NCBI GenBank assembly: GCA_028673005.1
Contig: CM054116.1
Span: forward strand, 132,719,547-132,783,546
Direction of reading: 5' to 3'
DNA from: Tanypteryx hageni
Taxonomy: Eukaryota; Arthropoda; Insecta; Odonata; Petaluridae
DNA: 64,000 nt
This document shows positions 10,346 to 19,776 of the stretch, one piece after another; positions within the stretch are counted from its first letter, which is position 1, and every line of letters starts with the position of its first letter. Under the pieces are notes generated by a model. That model searched no databases. It saw only the letters and a program-made list of their open reading frames with translations, and was not told where the DNA came from. A program made the translations under genes and the position numbers.

Positions 10346-13300
10346 GTAATTAACTTGTTTTTCACCAATATTATTGAAAATCTGGCATATTTCAGAACTC
10401 GGAACGTAGCCTAGCTCAGTTGATTAGTGGAATTTTAATTAAATGCATGGTTACTTGTCGTTGCAATCAACGATCGCTATTCTAGCCCTAATTTCATCGG
10501 TACATTTTGATTCTCTCGTTATCATGCTAGCAAGGTGCTTTACTTTACGATTTGAAACTGGTTCCGATGGATTTTTAACTTACGTTAAAGTTTTTCCTTT
10601 CTCCATATCCAAATCAACTTGGAATTTTTCTCATTCGTTTCCTAGGATAATTTCGCTTATTTAACCTTAGCTGTGTCCGTCCGTCTTTCGAAGCATTCGT
10701 CCTCGCTACAAAGACTAACTATTAATGCTTACACAACCAGTAAATTACTTATATAATCCTATCTCCTACAACATCTTGCTTAGCTTGAAACCATCAAAGT
10801 AGGTTTACGAGTTAATACAAACTATAGTTTTAAGAAATTCTTTTCTTTTTGACAATCTTTGAATAGTTCAAAATGTAAAAGAAAGAGCAAAGCCGTCGAC
10901 ATACGTTAAATCCGAAATTCTTTTCTCATTTGTGTCGGCAGATTTTTATGATGAGTTAGCGAACGATGTTGCCCTAGGGCTGGCAATTTTTTTATCCTGC
11001 CTGCTCCTGGCGTTCTGGGTATGGGAGGTCATTAGGCGGTACTGCGTCGGGCGGCGAAGAAGATGGAATGTTGAAGACGGCGTGCCCGACGTGGTGCATG
11101 ATACCGCCAATTTGCCTGTAAGTATAATACGCGTATACTTGCGATTACATTCTTCTTCTTCTCTTATCGTATAAACCCTTCTAGTGGGTTATTTTATGTT
11201 GTTATTAACAAAAATGTTTCTGCTCTGATCCGCCTTCGGATCCCAAAGTATCATTTATGTATTTATTTATATATATTGAGAAACTTCGTCAACCTCACTT
11301 CATATCTACATAATTACGTCAACTCATCTTGTTGTTTTCTTATTCAGAATGAAGAGATTCCACGAGGAATCCTCAAAAAACATCAGGACCAGCAACACGT
11401 GAGTGTTTATCACCATGTTCTGATTTTTCTGCATATGCATATTTACTCTGATGCATGAGTGGTGATGGTGCCAGTCATAGATGAAAATCTTTTTCTCTCT
11501 CAAAGATTTTAATGTATTAAATTATAGCTCACTTCCCAAAACTTGTTAAGATTGATAAGTTTGTTAGTATGTCAGCTGATACTACCAATAGGTAGTAACA
11601 TTGGTGGGGATTGCCATCCCGGAGGGATTTTCTAATCCCGGGGTTACGGGATTGTGATTTTTTCAATCCCGGGATCGAGGAAAAGTGGTGGGAAATGAAA
11701 ATCACACAATATTTTTAAACAATAATATTGATCCATACACAGACATGAAATCATCATATGCAGTTATGGAAGTAATATCAAGTTTTCACAAAATTTAAGT
11801 AACGTCAATGAAAATAACTTTTTATCAGCAGGTAAAACTAAAATCAAACACGTATTTTTGGAGAAAATGTAAAGGAAATTTAAATAACTAAAGTAGCAAT
11901 TGTTGCGGTATCTTAAATTAAATTAAATGGATTGCATTTATGTAAATTAAACGGTACTATTAGATTAAGGTTCTCCTCACTTAAAAGCTATTCACAAATT
12001 TCTGAAGTACGCCCTTAAAAAACAAAGTGCATCTAATGTCGGGTCACTCATTCTTGATCTGTATTTATTGCACAGCATCCCTGCTGATGTAAAAGCCCTT
12101 TCTGATTCTACACTAGTAGGAGGAATAGCTAGCAACTGCTGGTAAAGAAACTGCAGATTTTCTCATTTACGTCCATTTTCACGGAAATCCTTTTGCTCTG
12201 GTGCTATTGATAATGCTAGATCATTTGAATTATAGCAGGAGGATTATTTCTTGAGAGTAACTAAACATTGGGTAATGACCGAATCGAGTTCTTTCTTTAA
12301 CTTCTCTGAATATGATGTACCAGTCTCAAAACGTTCAGATGCTGCCGTTCGCTTAGTGTGTAAGTCATCATTTATAGATCGGCTTCTTGATGCTGATGAA
12401 ACTTGCTCTTCTTTCTTGTGCAGTGGTTCACATGTTTTACTAATATTACAATAACATGTACTCGGGTTTTCTGTAACAAACATTTTTATGTTCGCTAGTG
12501 ATGGCACAGAAAATATATTATCACGAGCCTGTGACCCGTACTGAAGATACCTCAATACCCCTGATAACTTAGTTCGTCTCTTCATTATTTGATTTTTCAT
12601 ATTATGTCCTAACTCTGTATTCACATCATTCAGTTTCTTCATCATGATTTCCAACGCTGTCTCACGCGTCAAAAGATTTGCATCTCTTCGGCAAAGAGCT
12701 TCCATAGCAATTTTCGCTGGCTGCAGTGTTGCAAAAATAGAAGAAGCAAGTTCATGTTCACTCTCACTAAATGATATATCGGAATTCAGATCCATTCATA
12801 ATGCAGGTTTTAAGCAATATAAAACGTTCGATCATTTCAGCTAAACTGTTCCAGCGAGTTCTTATATCCATAACAAGTGATTTTTCCTCACCCTATTGTT
12901 CGATTACATATTTCTGAAGGAATCTCTCGTTTTTTGCGAGTGATTTTCTGAAGAGAAGAACAGTTTTCCTTATTTTTTTAATCAATAACTCAATGTTTGT
13001 TTCTGATAGTTTGTTCGCACCTCCGCCTTCAAACGAATCATCTTCGTCTGTTTCATCACTCGAGGAAAAGGATTCATCCCTTGATTCATGTCCTTCCGAT
13101 TCCGCGAATTCCATTTCTTCTTGATAATATTCATTCTTCCTTAGGTTTACCACAACCCAAAGGATATTTTTCATTTTTTTCGTTGTTCTTATTTTCCAAG
13201 AATGATGACATATCATAAACTCAGATAAAAAGCAGTAATTCTCATTGAATTCCAACGTCTTATATATTTTATTATACATCAAATACAATTTAATAGTTGG

Positions 13301-16300
13301 CACCACCTGATAGCAAAAGCAAATATGTCAATCCCGAAATCCCGGGATTTAGGTTTACCTAATCCCGAGATTTCGGGATAGAAATTTTGGACGGGATCCC
13401 GGGACTGCAATCCCTAAACATTGGAGGTGCAAAAAGTACAGGTTCGAAGAATCTTTTCCGGAAATTATCGGACAACTGTAGTAGAACATTTGTGGCGATC
13501 CGTTGCACGGAACACATTTACATTAAAACGGTCTGTGGAAGTTGGTATTGTAAAAATATTCAGATTTGTTCATATGGACACGGTACGAGTGGAGACACTG
13601 AAATCATTTTGTGATTTTAACGACGAATTTTGTCGCATACGAGCACAAGATTTCTGAGACTTATGCTTACTCTTGAAAGAATAAATACTAAAAATGGTTC
13701 AACAGCTTATTTTTTTATCAGTTGAAAATGCACCCGTTATTCTTCCGAAATTTGCCGAAGATCCTAAGTCAGCACTTTGGTTCTAGTTCTTACACAATGT
13801 TGATGCCATTTCCAAAATGGAGGGGAAGCCGCATGTGAATTTTTGCGCATGTATAAGAATTTGGAAGAGAAAGAAATCTAAGTTATTTCCGCCCAAAGTG
13901 AAAGAATTGGAGAGGAAAAGTGCTAACGATGGTACAGCCTTCCCTCGTTTTACGAACTTAATTCGTTCCACGAAAACTGTTCGTCAGGCGAAAACTCGTA
14001 AAACAAAGATTATTTTCCCATTGCATCGTCAAACGGTAGTTCGTAAAACGAGGGAAGGTGCATTCATTCATCCATCCATCAAGATGATCCAATCCAATTA
14101 AGTAAAGGACGCAAATTGGATGCACTCGAACAGCTAGAGATAATTATTTGTAAAGACTCGCCCCTCTTAAATGAATACCTTTTCCACAATCATTCGGCTC
14201 TATTTAGCTTACCGAATATTTTTTTAATACTTTGTATGAACATTGTTGTCTTTGGCCCTTTTACCAAGTTTTCGTAACTTTTTGTAACATTTGGCTAGTA
14301 TGATGCTTTCGCCTTCGTTTCCCAACCGCTCATTCAATTACCTTAATCACCTGATGATGCTGCGATCGTAGTGAAAACGGTCGTGTTTAAATTTAAATTT
14401 GTGGAAACTACAAAGTCATTTTTTCATTATTACATATTGGAAATTATGTGACTCAGCACTTGGGCAAAAGAAATATTTTATGGAACTGTAAAATAATTTT
14501 ATTTTTCTGAGATTTGAATAAGCTTTGTTACTTTTTGTTTCATTAAATTGTAAATTTTTTTGAGAAACTTAATAAACTTCATTTCATGACTACGTATTGG
14601 TTTTAAGTCATCCTGATGTTTTGCTCTTCAGGCTGAAGAGCAGGCGCATGACCCCTCCTCTCCTCACTTCAGACGTAGTCAACCGCCGGGAAAACACGTG
14701 AGTGTTACCCTATTTATATGGTTAATCTATATATGTCTGTGTAATAATAAAACAAAAGATACATAATTATATAGTCAACAACAAAACATTAGTTCTCCTA
14801 TCAAAAGATTGAAAATATAAATAACAATTATCTGTTGAATTGCATTTATGTTCTTTGTAATGTTTAGATGCTTCTACCAGCTTCCTTAGTAGACCATTTT
14901 TTCCCCAGGTCAGATTTTGCGACGAGGTGACCGCGTCAAATGGCAATGGACACGCAGAATTGGTAAATTTTCATTCAAGTATCTTATTGCGCCGCCCCAG
15001 CTCGCTGCTCGCAACAATTCCGTAATGACGTTTGGCGGACGTTCTGCCTGCTAACATTCTTGCAGCTTCACATTAGCAAAGTATTTCAATCAAGTTCGAT
15101 AAATCAAAATTCATTCTTTACCTTTTTGCGAAAAAATCTTTTTAGGATTAATTTTTAATTATTTTATTACGATGGTGGCCTGAGTCGCGCGCGGACATTT
15201 TGACAGCATGGGAAAATTTTGCCCGTTTAAAAAATAAAATACCATTTGCGAATAGGTTTAGTAAATGTTTGCCAGTAAATATGTAATACTTCTAATAACC
15301 AGCCACTTCAGCGAGGGCCAAAACGAGTATAGTGGAGCGAGGGGTTGTCGCGTGTAGCCCATGGAGCGGGTGTAAACGGCTTGTGCACCATCGGCGCCAA
15401 AGTTGGAGAATCTAGTAAAATTTAAAAAACGTGTTAAAATTTGCACCGGCACCGATATTACAATTCTAAGATATTTTGATACGCTAGAGAAAACTGCCCT
15501 GCACCACGGTTTTCGGATTTCCCATGTAAATCAAATGGGAAGGATAATAGATCCTGGAATGGAACCCGAGACGTTCAATATTCGAAACAAAAACTAACCT
15601 CGGGAGCTCGGCTCCGGTAGCGGGAGACTTCCACAAAGTGTCATGAAAAGCGGTCGATTGGTGCAAAAGTTCATAGATAGGGGTTCAAGAGACGGTCCGG
15701 CGTCGGCGGCCGAGGAAGGAGAGACAAGGATGAAGAAGAAGACCTCTCGTTGGAGCCGGACGGGACGGAGGAAAGCGAAAATTCGACAAGTGCGTTGAGT
15801 TATACACGTTGTAACGCGCCAGGGATGGGGGGCCGTCGGGGGCGGGTAGGGCTGTCGTCGTAGGGGGAGGGAAGGGATGGAGGTCGGGGACCGATTTCGG
15901 GGCTTCTTGGGCCTCTGAAAACTCGTGAGGCGATTCCTGGGGGATAGATTTCGTGGGGCAGATCTGTTCGGGAGTGTCGCTGGGCGTCCAAAGAGGCTGC
16001 TGCGAGGTGGGATATTGGCGAAAAAAAATTTTTCGGGGATGGGTGGGCGGGCGGGCGGTGGGTGTGAGATTGATTGATTGCAAATGTTTTATTGTTTGGG
16101 GAAATTCGTTCCATAGTCTGCAAGCGGTAATAATGATGGAACGCTGAAAATTACTGTCTTGTGATGAGGAATAAGGAGTTTATGCCTCCCTCTGGTATTA
16201 CGGTTATGTACAGTGTCTAAACTCCTGAATTCCGTGGAAAGATAATGTGGATTGTTATAAGTAAGTAATTGGTATAGTAAGGAAAGCAATGGATCCGTCT

Positions 16301-19300
16301 TCGGGACTTCAAATTTAACCAGTTTAGCTTCACGAGTGAATCAGAAATGTGGTTAGGGAATAGGTATAGTTGAATTTGCTATGTAGGCCAGGGGTCGGGA
16401 AGCTGAGGCTTCTGAGCCACATGCCTCTCTTTCATGACTTTCCTGCAGCTCCCTACATTAAATCTCTCAATTAACCCATTATTCCCAAAAACGTTTTTTT
16501 TTGCATATTTTATGAAATTTTTGTATTACTATACATGAAATTGCCTTCTTTGGTAGGTTTTTCTTTTAAGTATTAAATGTACAAATTAATTCAATTATTC
16601 TTGTTTTGTACACCTTCAAACATGTATATTTATTTAAACTGCGAACTTGCGAAAAAAAGAATTTGCGTCAAAAATCTATTAATTTCAAATAGCAAAATTT
16701 CAATAAATACAATTTTTCATTCCAGAATAGTTCATATTATAGACCACTTAGCATACACTTTACTTTAGTTTAACTAATTTTATGATGCCTGTTACATAGC
16801 TTTTAATTTTACAAAAAAGGAAATTAACCAATTTTAATTCTAGCACATGTAATTATTTCATATAAAAAACTTAGGGTAGTGGTTCCCAAACTGTGTGCCG
16901 CAGTAGATTTTTATGGGTGCCGCAAAAAAACTTTGTTTAGTACATAAATGAATCAAGGATTTTCATGTGTTGGTGAGTAATTGGGCATTGAATTTTTTCT
17001 AATACATTGATTAAGTGGTAGAAACAATGAATCGATGTGTCCAAAGATTGTAACACCCGTATCTAAAAATATAAAAAGCTTGTTACAAGGCTGGTGAGAC
17101 GCGAAAACCTCTTTACCTTAGAAAGTATGCCGCAACTTAAAAACGCTTGGGAACCACTGATTTAGGGTGTCGAGGAACATAGCACTCTTTACAAATAAAT
17201 ATTGTCCTCTTGGAACAATGTTTACAATGGCGAAAGCGTGTTGATCCCTTGGTAATTATTTGGTCTCTGACATCGCGTTTGATTGATTCAAGTCCGAGCG
17301 AAATAGATGCGCGTGGATCTCTCCCAGCGGTCTCTGAGCCATAACGTCGCAAAAGGAACTAAACACATTCCCTACGAAAATCTAAAATGGAATATTGTTA
17401 TTCAATTAACTTCTATAAACATACCACCCTTCTTCGCAGGAAACATAGACTGCCCACCCAATAAAAGAACACCACCACGTTTTCGTTCAATTAGTTGATC
17501 TGTACTGCGCAACATATTGATCATTCACATCAACCGCACACTTATTTAAATAATACTGCTAAAGTTATGAAAGGTACGGTTGTATTCAATTTCTTGGCTA
17601 CTGAATAGCGCCTAACGTTTTTTAAGAAAGAAAACAAAGTTTTGAAAATAAAAAAAATTGGCAAAATATGTGATTAGTATACCTAAAAGGGAAATCTTAT
17701 CTGCCCAGTGGCAACATTTGTTGCCACCTTAGTTTGTTGTCCAACTACGGCAGTGAAAAAAAATATTTCTAGATCGTTATTTTTTCATGTTAACTCTTAC
17801 ACAATGTAGAATTTACAAATAGAAGGAGAGAGAGAGAGATTATAATAAAACTTTTACGGAAATTATATTCTACTTAGGGTAGAAAGATGACAAGAGGCCA
17901 ATAGAAATGGACGAACATAAAGAAACATTTGAAATTTTTGTTTAAACGGTATGGAAACAAAAATAACGCGGGCATTGAATATTTATTATAGAATAAATTG
18001 AGATTATAAAAAATATAACTACATTTTCAGGTCGCTCTAATGAAAAGAAGAATAATTCTAAATTGCTTGGTAACAAATGTTGCCTCTGGACAGATATGGG
18101 TTAAAACTAAAACTAAATTGGCTTCGTTAATAATCTTAATATAAATTGCGGAAAAATAAAAAGATGGGCCTATTATTAGAAGAACCGTTTTTTTAACAGT
18201 TATAGTCGCAAAACGTGAAACGACGGCAAGACTAATGGGGGATGGTGTGGATGATCGCCCCCGTCATCCCCCGTGGATCCGCCAATAACTGCTGCTCTTC
18301 TTATGTTACGCGTTATTCATTATTTGAAAAAGTGTCTCTTCTCGTGAGAAAGGGTGCCGACGTCTGTCCTAGGCGGCCGCCTAGATCGCCTGGCCCTATA
18401 TTCGCATTATTATATCCGATTAAAGCACTTCTAATACGGTTTTTTGTATCTACTATGTCATTCAACCATTATCTATAATATACTGCCGTGGTTTCGCCAT
18501 GCCGTCTGCCCCTCTGTCTGTCTGTCGGTCGGTCTGTTCGCTGTTCTAGAGCCCAAACGCGTACATAAAATCGAATCATATCTCGTATTTGGGCAAAATA
18601 TAATCTTTTGCAGACCCCATTTTCAGAAAAGTGACATTGCACAAAAATAAAGGGTAGTTTATTCATCACGATTTTTAGAAACATTTTATTTACTCAGAAA
18701 TGGCTGGAGGGAATTTTATTAAAATCTATCCAATTGTAGATCCTGATGTCACAATTAATACTGCGTAATCCATATGACTCTTACAGTCACTATATGCCTT
18801 CCAGTGACATTAAAATCTACGCTAAGCGACCTTACCTAAGCCCTATGACGCCACGCCTTCGCCGAGATCCACTCTAAATCTTACTACAGCATTACGGTTA
18901 AACTAAATCGAATGATATCTGACATTAGTTGATGATATCATTCATAAAAGACATTCTGAAGACATGAACGATATTTCGCAACAATTAAGGGTACTTTATT
19001 TTCGATATTTTAAAACAAAATCTTACTATAGCCTTACGGTTAAACTAAATCGAATTGTATCTCATATTAGTGGATAATGTCGTTCATAAAAGACATTCTG
19101 AAGAGATGAACTATATTGCGCAACAAATAAGTGTACTTTTTTGTAGGATATTTTTAAAGATTTACTCAACAATTGCTACAAGGATTTCGATTACATCCAC
19201 CTTATCGTACAGTCTTGTGTCACAAATAATACTAACGAAGCCATATATCCCAAAAAATACTAAATATCGAACTGTGGCATTAAAATATACGCTAAACCAT

Positions 19301-19776
19301 TCTTAACATTGATTTATGAGCGATTTTCTTTTATTTGCGTACTCAGTGGACCAAACGTATATGCGTATATGAGAAATTTTGTGCAATGTTTATTGCGTCG
19401 TTTTTTTTATGAGTTGGCACGAAGGCCTTAAAAGAAAAATCTTCGATGAACGTTACAAGAAGCTGAATTTCTAAGCTGTAGAATTTAATAAACGATCTTT
19501 TATATCGAGGGAGATACTCATTTATTTTCTCTCTCTATCTCTGTCTTTCCTGTTCAGGTGGAGGTCCTGAGCGTTTCTCCGGCGGTAGGCGAAGCTGATG
19601 CGGAGGAGGAGGTGGGCGGAGGGGGAGTGGGGGTGGCGGCCATAAACGCCGCCAACTCGAGCGCCGCGGCGAAGGGCGACGCGGGGGAAAAGGAGGGCGT
19701 GGAGGTTTCACAGCCTCCCGCATCGGCGTCCAGCGTTGCGGACTTATTGGAATATCTACTTGATCTGGTAGAATGA
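10333..19776 (+). CDS. Spliced gene, copy 1: single-pass membrane protein with PP1 docking motifs (predicted)
   Basis: Predicted exons are 10333-10345, 10942-11117, 11348-11398, 14632-14697, 14909-14962, 15670-15789 and 19558-19776. Introns start GT and end AG, and exon phases join without a frame break, giving 232 codons. Exon 1 ends in phase 1 and exon 2 starts with the two bases that complete an Asp codon, which supports the tiny first exon. Residues 14-32 are hydrophobic (a transmembrane helix). An acidic N-terminus and a basic stretch after the helix predict a cytosolic C-terminal tail. GILK at 70-73 matches the PP1 SILK motif ([GS]IL[RK]), and KHVRF at 101-105 matches RVxF. Cys39 next to the membrane could be acylated. 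The C-terminal exon is Ala/Gly/Glu-rich and ends LEYLLDLVE. I do not recognise the family. PP1 binding is inferred from short motifs. The exon 6 frame is the weakest part. Confidence 0.72.
10942..11117 (+). CDS. Exon 2, transmembrane exon, gene copy 1
   Basis: The acceptor is ...GTCGGCAG and the donor is GTAAGT, a full consensus. It encodes 59 residues including the shared Asp: an acidic lead (DFYDEL), a hydrophobic core of about 19 residues rich in Leu, Ala and Phe, then ...RRYC and a run of four Arg. By the positive-inside rule the part after the helix faces the cytosol. All three copies encode the same protein here (36268-36443, 59108-59283). A GTG in frame just before the acceptor is not a start; it lies in the intron. 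Confidence 0.8.
11348..11398 (+). CDS. Exon 3, SILK-motif exon, gene copy 1
   Basis: It has 51 nt in phase 0 at both ends, the acceptor TTATTCAG and the donor GTGAGT. It encodes 17 residues with PRGILKKH in this copy. Copies 2 and 3 (36668-36718, 59508-59558) encode PRGILKRP and also have Thr for Ile upstream. GILK fits the PP1 SILK consensus, as in inhibitor-2. The donor context CAC|GTGAGTGTT is shared with exon 4, as is the intron just upstream, which suggests exons 3 and 4 are old duplicates. Confidence 0.75.
11605..13416 (-). mobile_element. hAT element in intron 3 with perfect 8-bp TSD, unit A
   Basis: Flanked by AACATTGG on both sides (11597-11604 and 13417-13424). The ends are inverted: TGGGGATTGCCATCCCGG at left (TAGGGATTGCAATCCCGG in units B and C) and TAGGGATTGCAGTCCCGG read from the right on the minus strand, with more ATCCCGGGAT-type blocks inside. 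It carries a minus-strand transposase pseudogene. It lies in intron 3 of the gene, in the opposite direction. Confidence 0.9.
12244..13306 (-). pseudogene. hAT transposase pseudogene in intron 3, unit A
   Basis: Two minus-strand frames (13306-12893 and 12795-12244) are one frame separated by a single in-frame TAG at about 12893. The region between reads LVMDIRTRWNSLAEMIERF, the hAT hallmark RWNS region, followed by ALCRRDANLLTRE. Only the C-terminal half is seen. The N-terminal finger and part of the catalytic core are missing or unreadable. Confidence 0.78.
13425..13934. other. Intron 3 stretch without recognised feature, unit A
   Basis: It has moderately open frames on both strands (such as 13421-13657) but no domain I recognise and no splice-site pair in phase with the gene. 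It could be an older mobile fragment. Matching stretches are 38745-39254 and 61585-62094. Confidence 0.35.
13935..14060. mobile_element. Short MITE with CAG-type inverted ends, unit A
   Basis: 126 bp with CAGCCTTCCCTCGTTTTACG at the left and its near-complement CGTAAAACGAGGGAAGGTG at the right, about 20 bp each. A TA precedes the left end. The pattern resembles pogo/Tigger-derived MITEs. It can fold as a hairpin. Confidence 0.65.
14440..14631 (+). repeat. Intron module upstream of exon 4, related to 11275-11347 and 24010-24210
   Basis: The stretch with GAGAAACTT... CTTCATTTCATGACTAC... TTTTAAGTCATC just before exon 4 is similar to the stretch before exon 3 (GAGAAACTT... CTTCACTTCATATCTAC). 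It is also similar to a block downstream of the gene at 24010-24210. This suggests serial duplication of an exon-plus-intron module. Confidence 0.6.
14632..14697 (+). CDS. Exon 4, phase-0 cassette-like exon, gene copy 1
   Basis: It has 66 nt, the acceptor TTGCTCTTCAG and the donor GTGAGT. It encodes 22 residues starting AEEQAH and ending PPGKH. The final Lys-His forms the basic start of the KHVRF motif that exon 5 completes. It is identical in copies 2 and 3 (39952-40017, 62792-62857). Both ends are phase 0, so skipping would keep the frame but change the RVxF lead to QQHVRF. Confidence 0.78.
14909..14962 (+). CDS. Exon 5, RVxF-completing exon, gene copy 1
   Basis: It has 54 nt in phase 0. 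A pyrimidine-rich acceptor (TTTTTTCCCCAG) precedes it and the donor is GTAAAT. It encodes VRFCDEV and then a polar stretch ending HAEL. VRF supplies the hydrophobic residues of the RVxF motif with Lys-His from exon 4. The sequence is identical in copies 2 and 3 (40229-40282, 63069-63122). Confidence 0.78.
15500..15660 (-). mobile_element. tRNA-like SINE just upstream of exon 6, unit A
   Basis: On the minus strand it reads GGAGCCGAGCTCCCGAGG, then a box B-like GGGTTCCATTCCAGG (GGGTTCGATTCC in unit C), then ATTTGATTTACATGGGAAAT. It is the same family as 9225-9412. It ends within about 10 bases of the predicted exon 6 acceptor, which may explain the poor pyrimidine tract there. Confidence 0.58.
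15670..15789 (+). CDS. Exon 6 (frame uncertain), gene copy 1
   Basis: The chosen model is acceptor GCAAAAG and donor CAA|GTGCGT, phase 0 at both ends, 40 codons with a basic KKKTSRWSRTGRRKAKIRQ end that splices in frame into exon 7. An alternative is 15681-15845 (acceptor GATAG, donor CGG|GTAGGG, 55 codons), read in another frame. That version is acidic (DKDEEEDLSLEPDGTEES) and also phase 0. Neither acceptor has a good pyrimidine tract, because a SINE sits just upstream. Transcript data would decide. Confidence 0.45.
15790..16064 (+). other. G-rich intron start with G-quadruplex-like tract, unit A
   Basis: The first 275 bp of intron 6 are unusually G-rich on the plus strand. They include a run of GGG triplets separated by 1-2 bases at 16035-16064 (GGGATGGGTGGGCGGGCGGG and onward). 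The pattern fits a G-quadruplex in DNA or in pre-mRNA. Long open frames on the minus strand here (16123-15685) follow from base composition. Confidence 0.55.
16065..16290 (-). pseudogene. LINE C-terminal fragment, minus strand, unit A
   Basis: The minus-strand frame with RNTRGRHKLLIPHHKT and then YGTNFPKQ resembles the last part of jockey/CR1-type LINE ORF2, where a ...TR.......P......Y.....F....P pattern closes the protein. Nothing else of the element is seen. It may belong to the same family as 4190-7690. Confidence 0.5.
16877..17159. mobile_element. hAT MITE with 8-bp TSD, unit A
   Basis: 283 bp starting TAGTGGTTCCCAAACTG and ending CTTGGGAACCACTG, inverted ends with GCCGCA just inside both. 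Flanks are ACTTAGGG and ATTTAGGG, an 8-bp duplication with one mismatch. It lies in intron 6. A vertebrate- and insect-wide CAGTGGTTCCCAA hAT end of this type is well known. Confidence 0.82.
17690..18104. mobile_element. Possible piggyBac-like MITE, unit A
   Basis: ATCTGCCCAGTGGCAACATT near the left is repeated inverted near the right (read on the minus strand as ATCTGTCCAGAGGCAACATT). The right end is GGG followed by TTAA, as in piggyBac elements. The left CCC/TTAA junction is not intact, so the left border is approximate. It is in intron 6. Confidence 0.45.
18330..18405 (-). mobile_element. hAT terminus fragment with GCCTAGG blocks, unit A
   Basis: The minus strand reads a CAGGCGATCTAGGCGGCCGC block, like the end of the 3028-4059 element. 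In unit B (43670-43730) the tip CAGTGGCGAATATAGGGCC is complete, while unit A has lost about 14 bp at that tip. Confidence 0.5.
18876..19160 (+). repeat. Tandem 142-bp repeat in intron 6, unit A
   Basis: The block starting AAATCTTACTACAGC at 18876 is repeated 142 bp later at 19018 (AAATCTTACTATAGC). The two share TACGGTTAAACTAAATCGAA, TAAAAGACATTCTGAAGA and an ATTxCGCAACAA motif. Sequence on either side (18640-18840 and 19160-19310) is also related, so the tandem structure may be larger. Confidence 0.72.
19558..19776 (+). CDS. Exon 7, last coding exon, gene copy 1
   Basis: A long pyrimidine tract with CTGTTCAG precedes an open frame of 72 codons ending in TGA. It is GC-rich and low-complexity (Ala, Gly, Glu, Ser) and then ends with an amphipathic VADLLEYLLDLVE. 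The first codon GTG follows the acceptor and is not a start. Copy 2 (44866-45084) differs by one synonymous Ser codon and a Lys-to-Gly change. The first AATAAA downstream (20026-20031) lies inside a hAT MITE. Confidence 0.68.
   Translation: MEVLSVSPAVGEADAEEEVGGGGVGVAAINAANSSAAAKGDAGEKEGVEVSQPPASASSVADLLEYLLDLVE

Noticed and set aside
10443..10664. Open frame of 73 codons in intron 1
   Set aside because: No recognisable domain, lies between exon 1 and exon 2, and composition is like the surrounding intron.
10932..10941. GTG as start codon of the transmembrane exon
   Set aside because: It lies before a consensus acceptor (TCGGCAG), and an upstream ATG exon in matching phase exists.
13421..13657. 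Extra coding exon in intron 3
   Set aside because: Open in two overlapping frames, but its apparent start overlaps the hAT target duplication and no splice pair fits the gene's phase.
15685..16123. Long proline-rich open frames on the minus strand
   Set aside because: They are mirror images of the G-rich exon 6/intron 6 region, run through the exon, and show no domain; base composition explains them.
19535..19723. Minus-strand Pro/Arg-rich frame opposite exon 7
   Set aside because: It is antisense to a GC-rich coding exon with a clear acceptor and stop on the plus strand.
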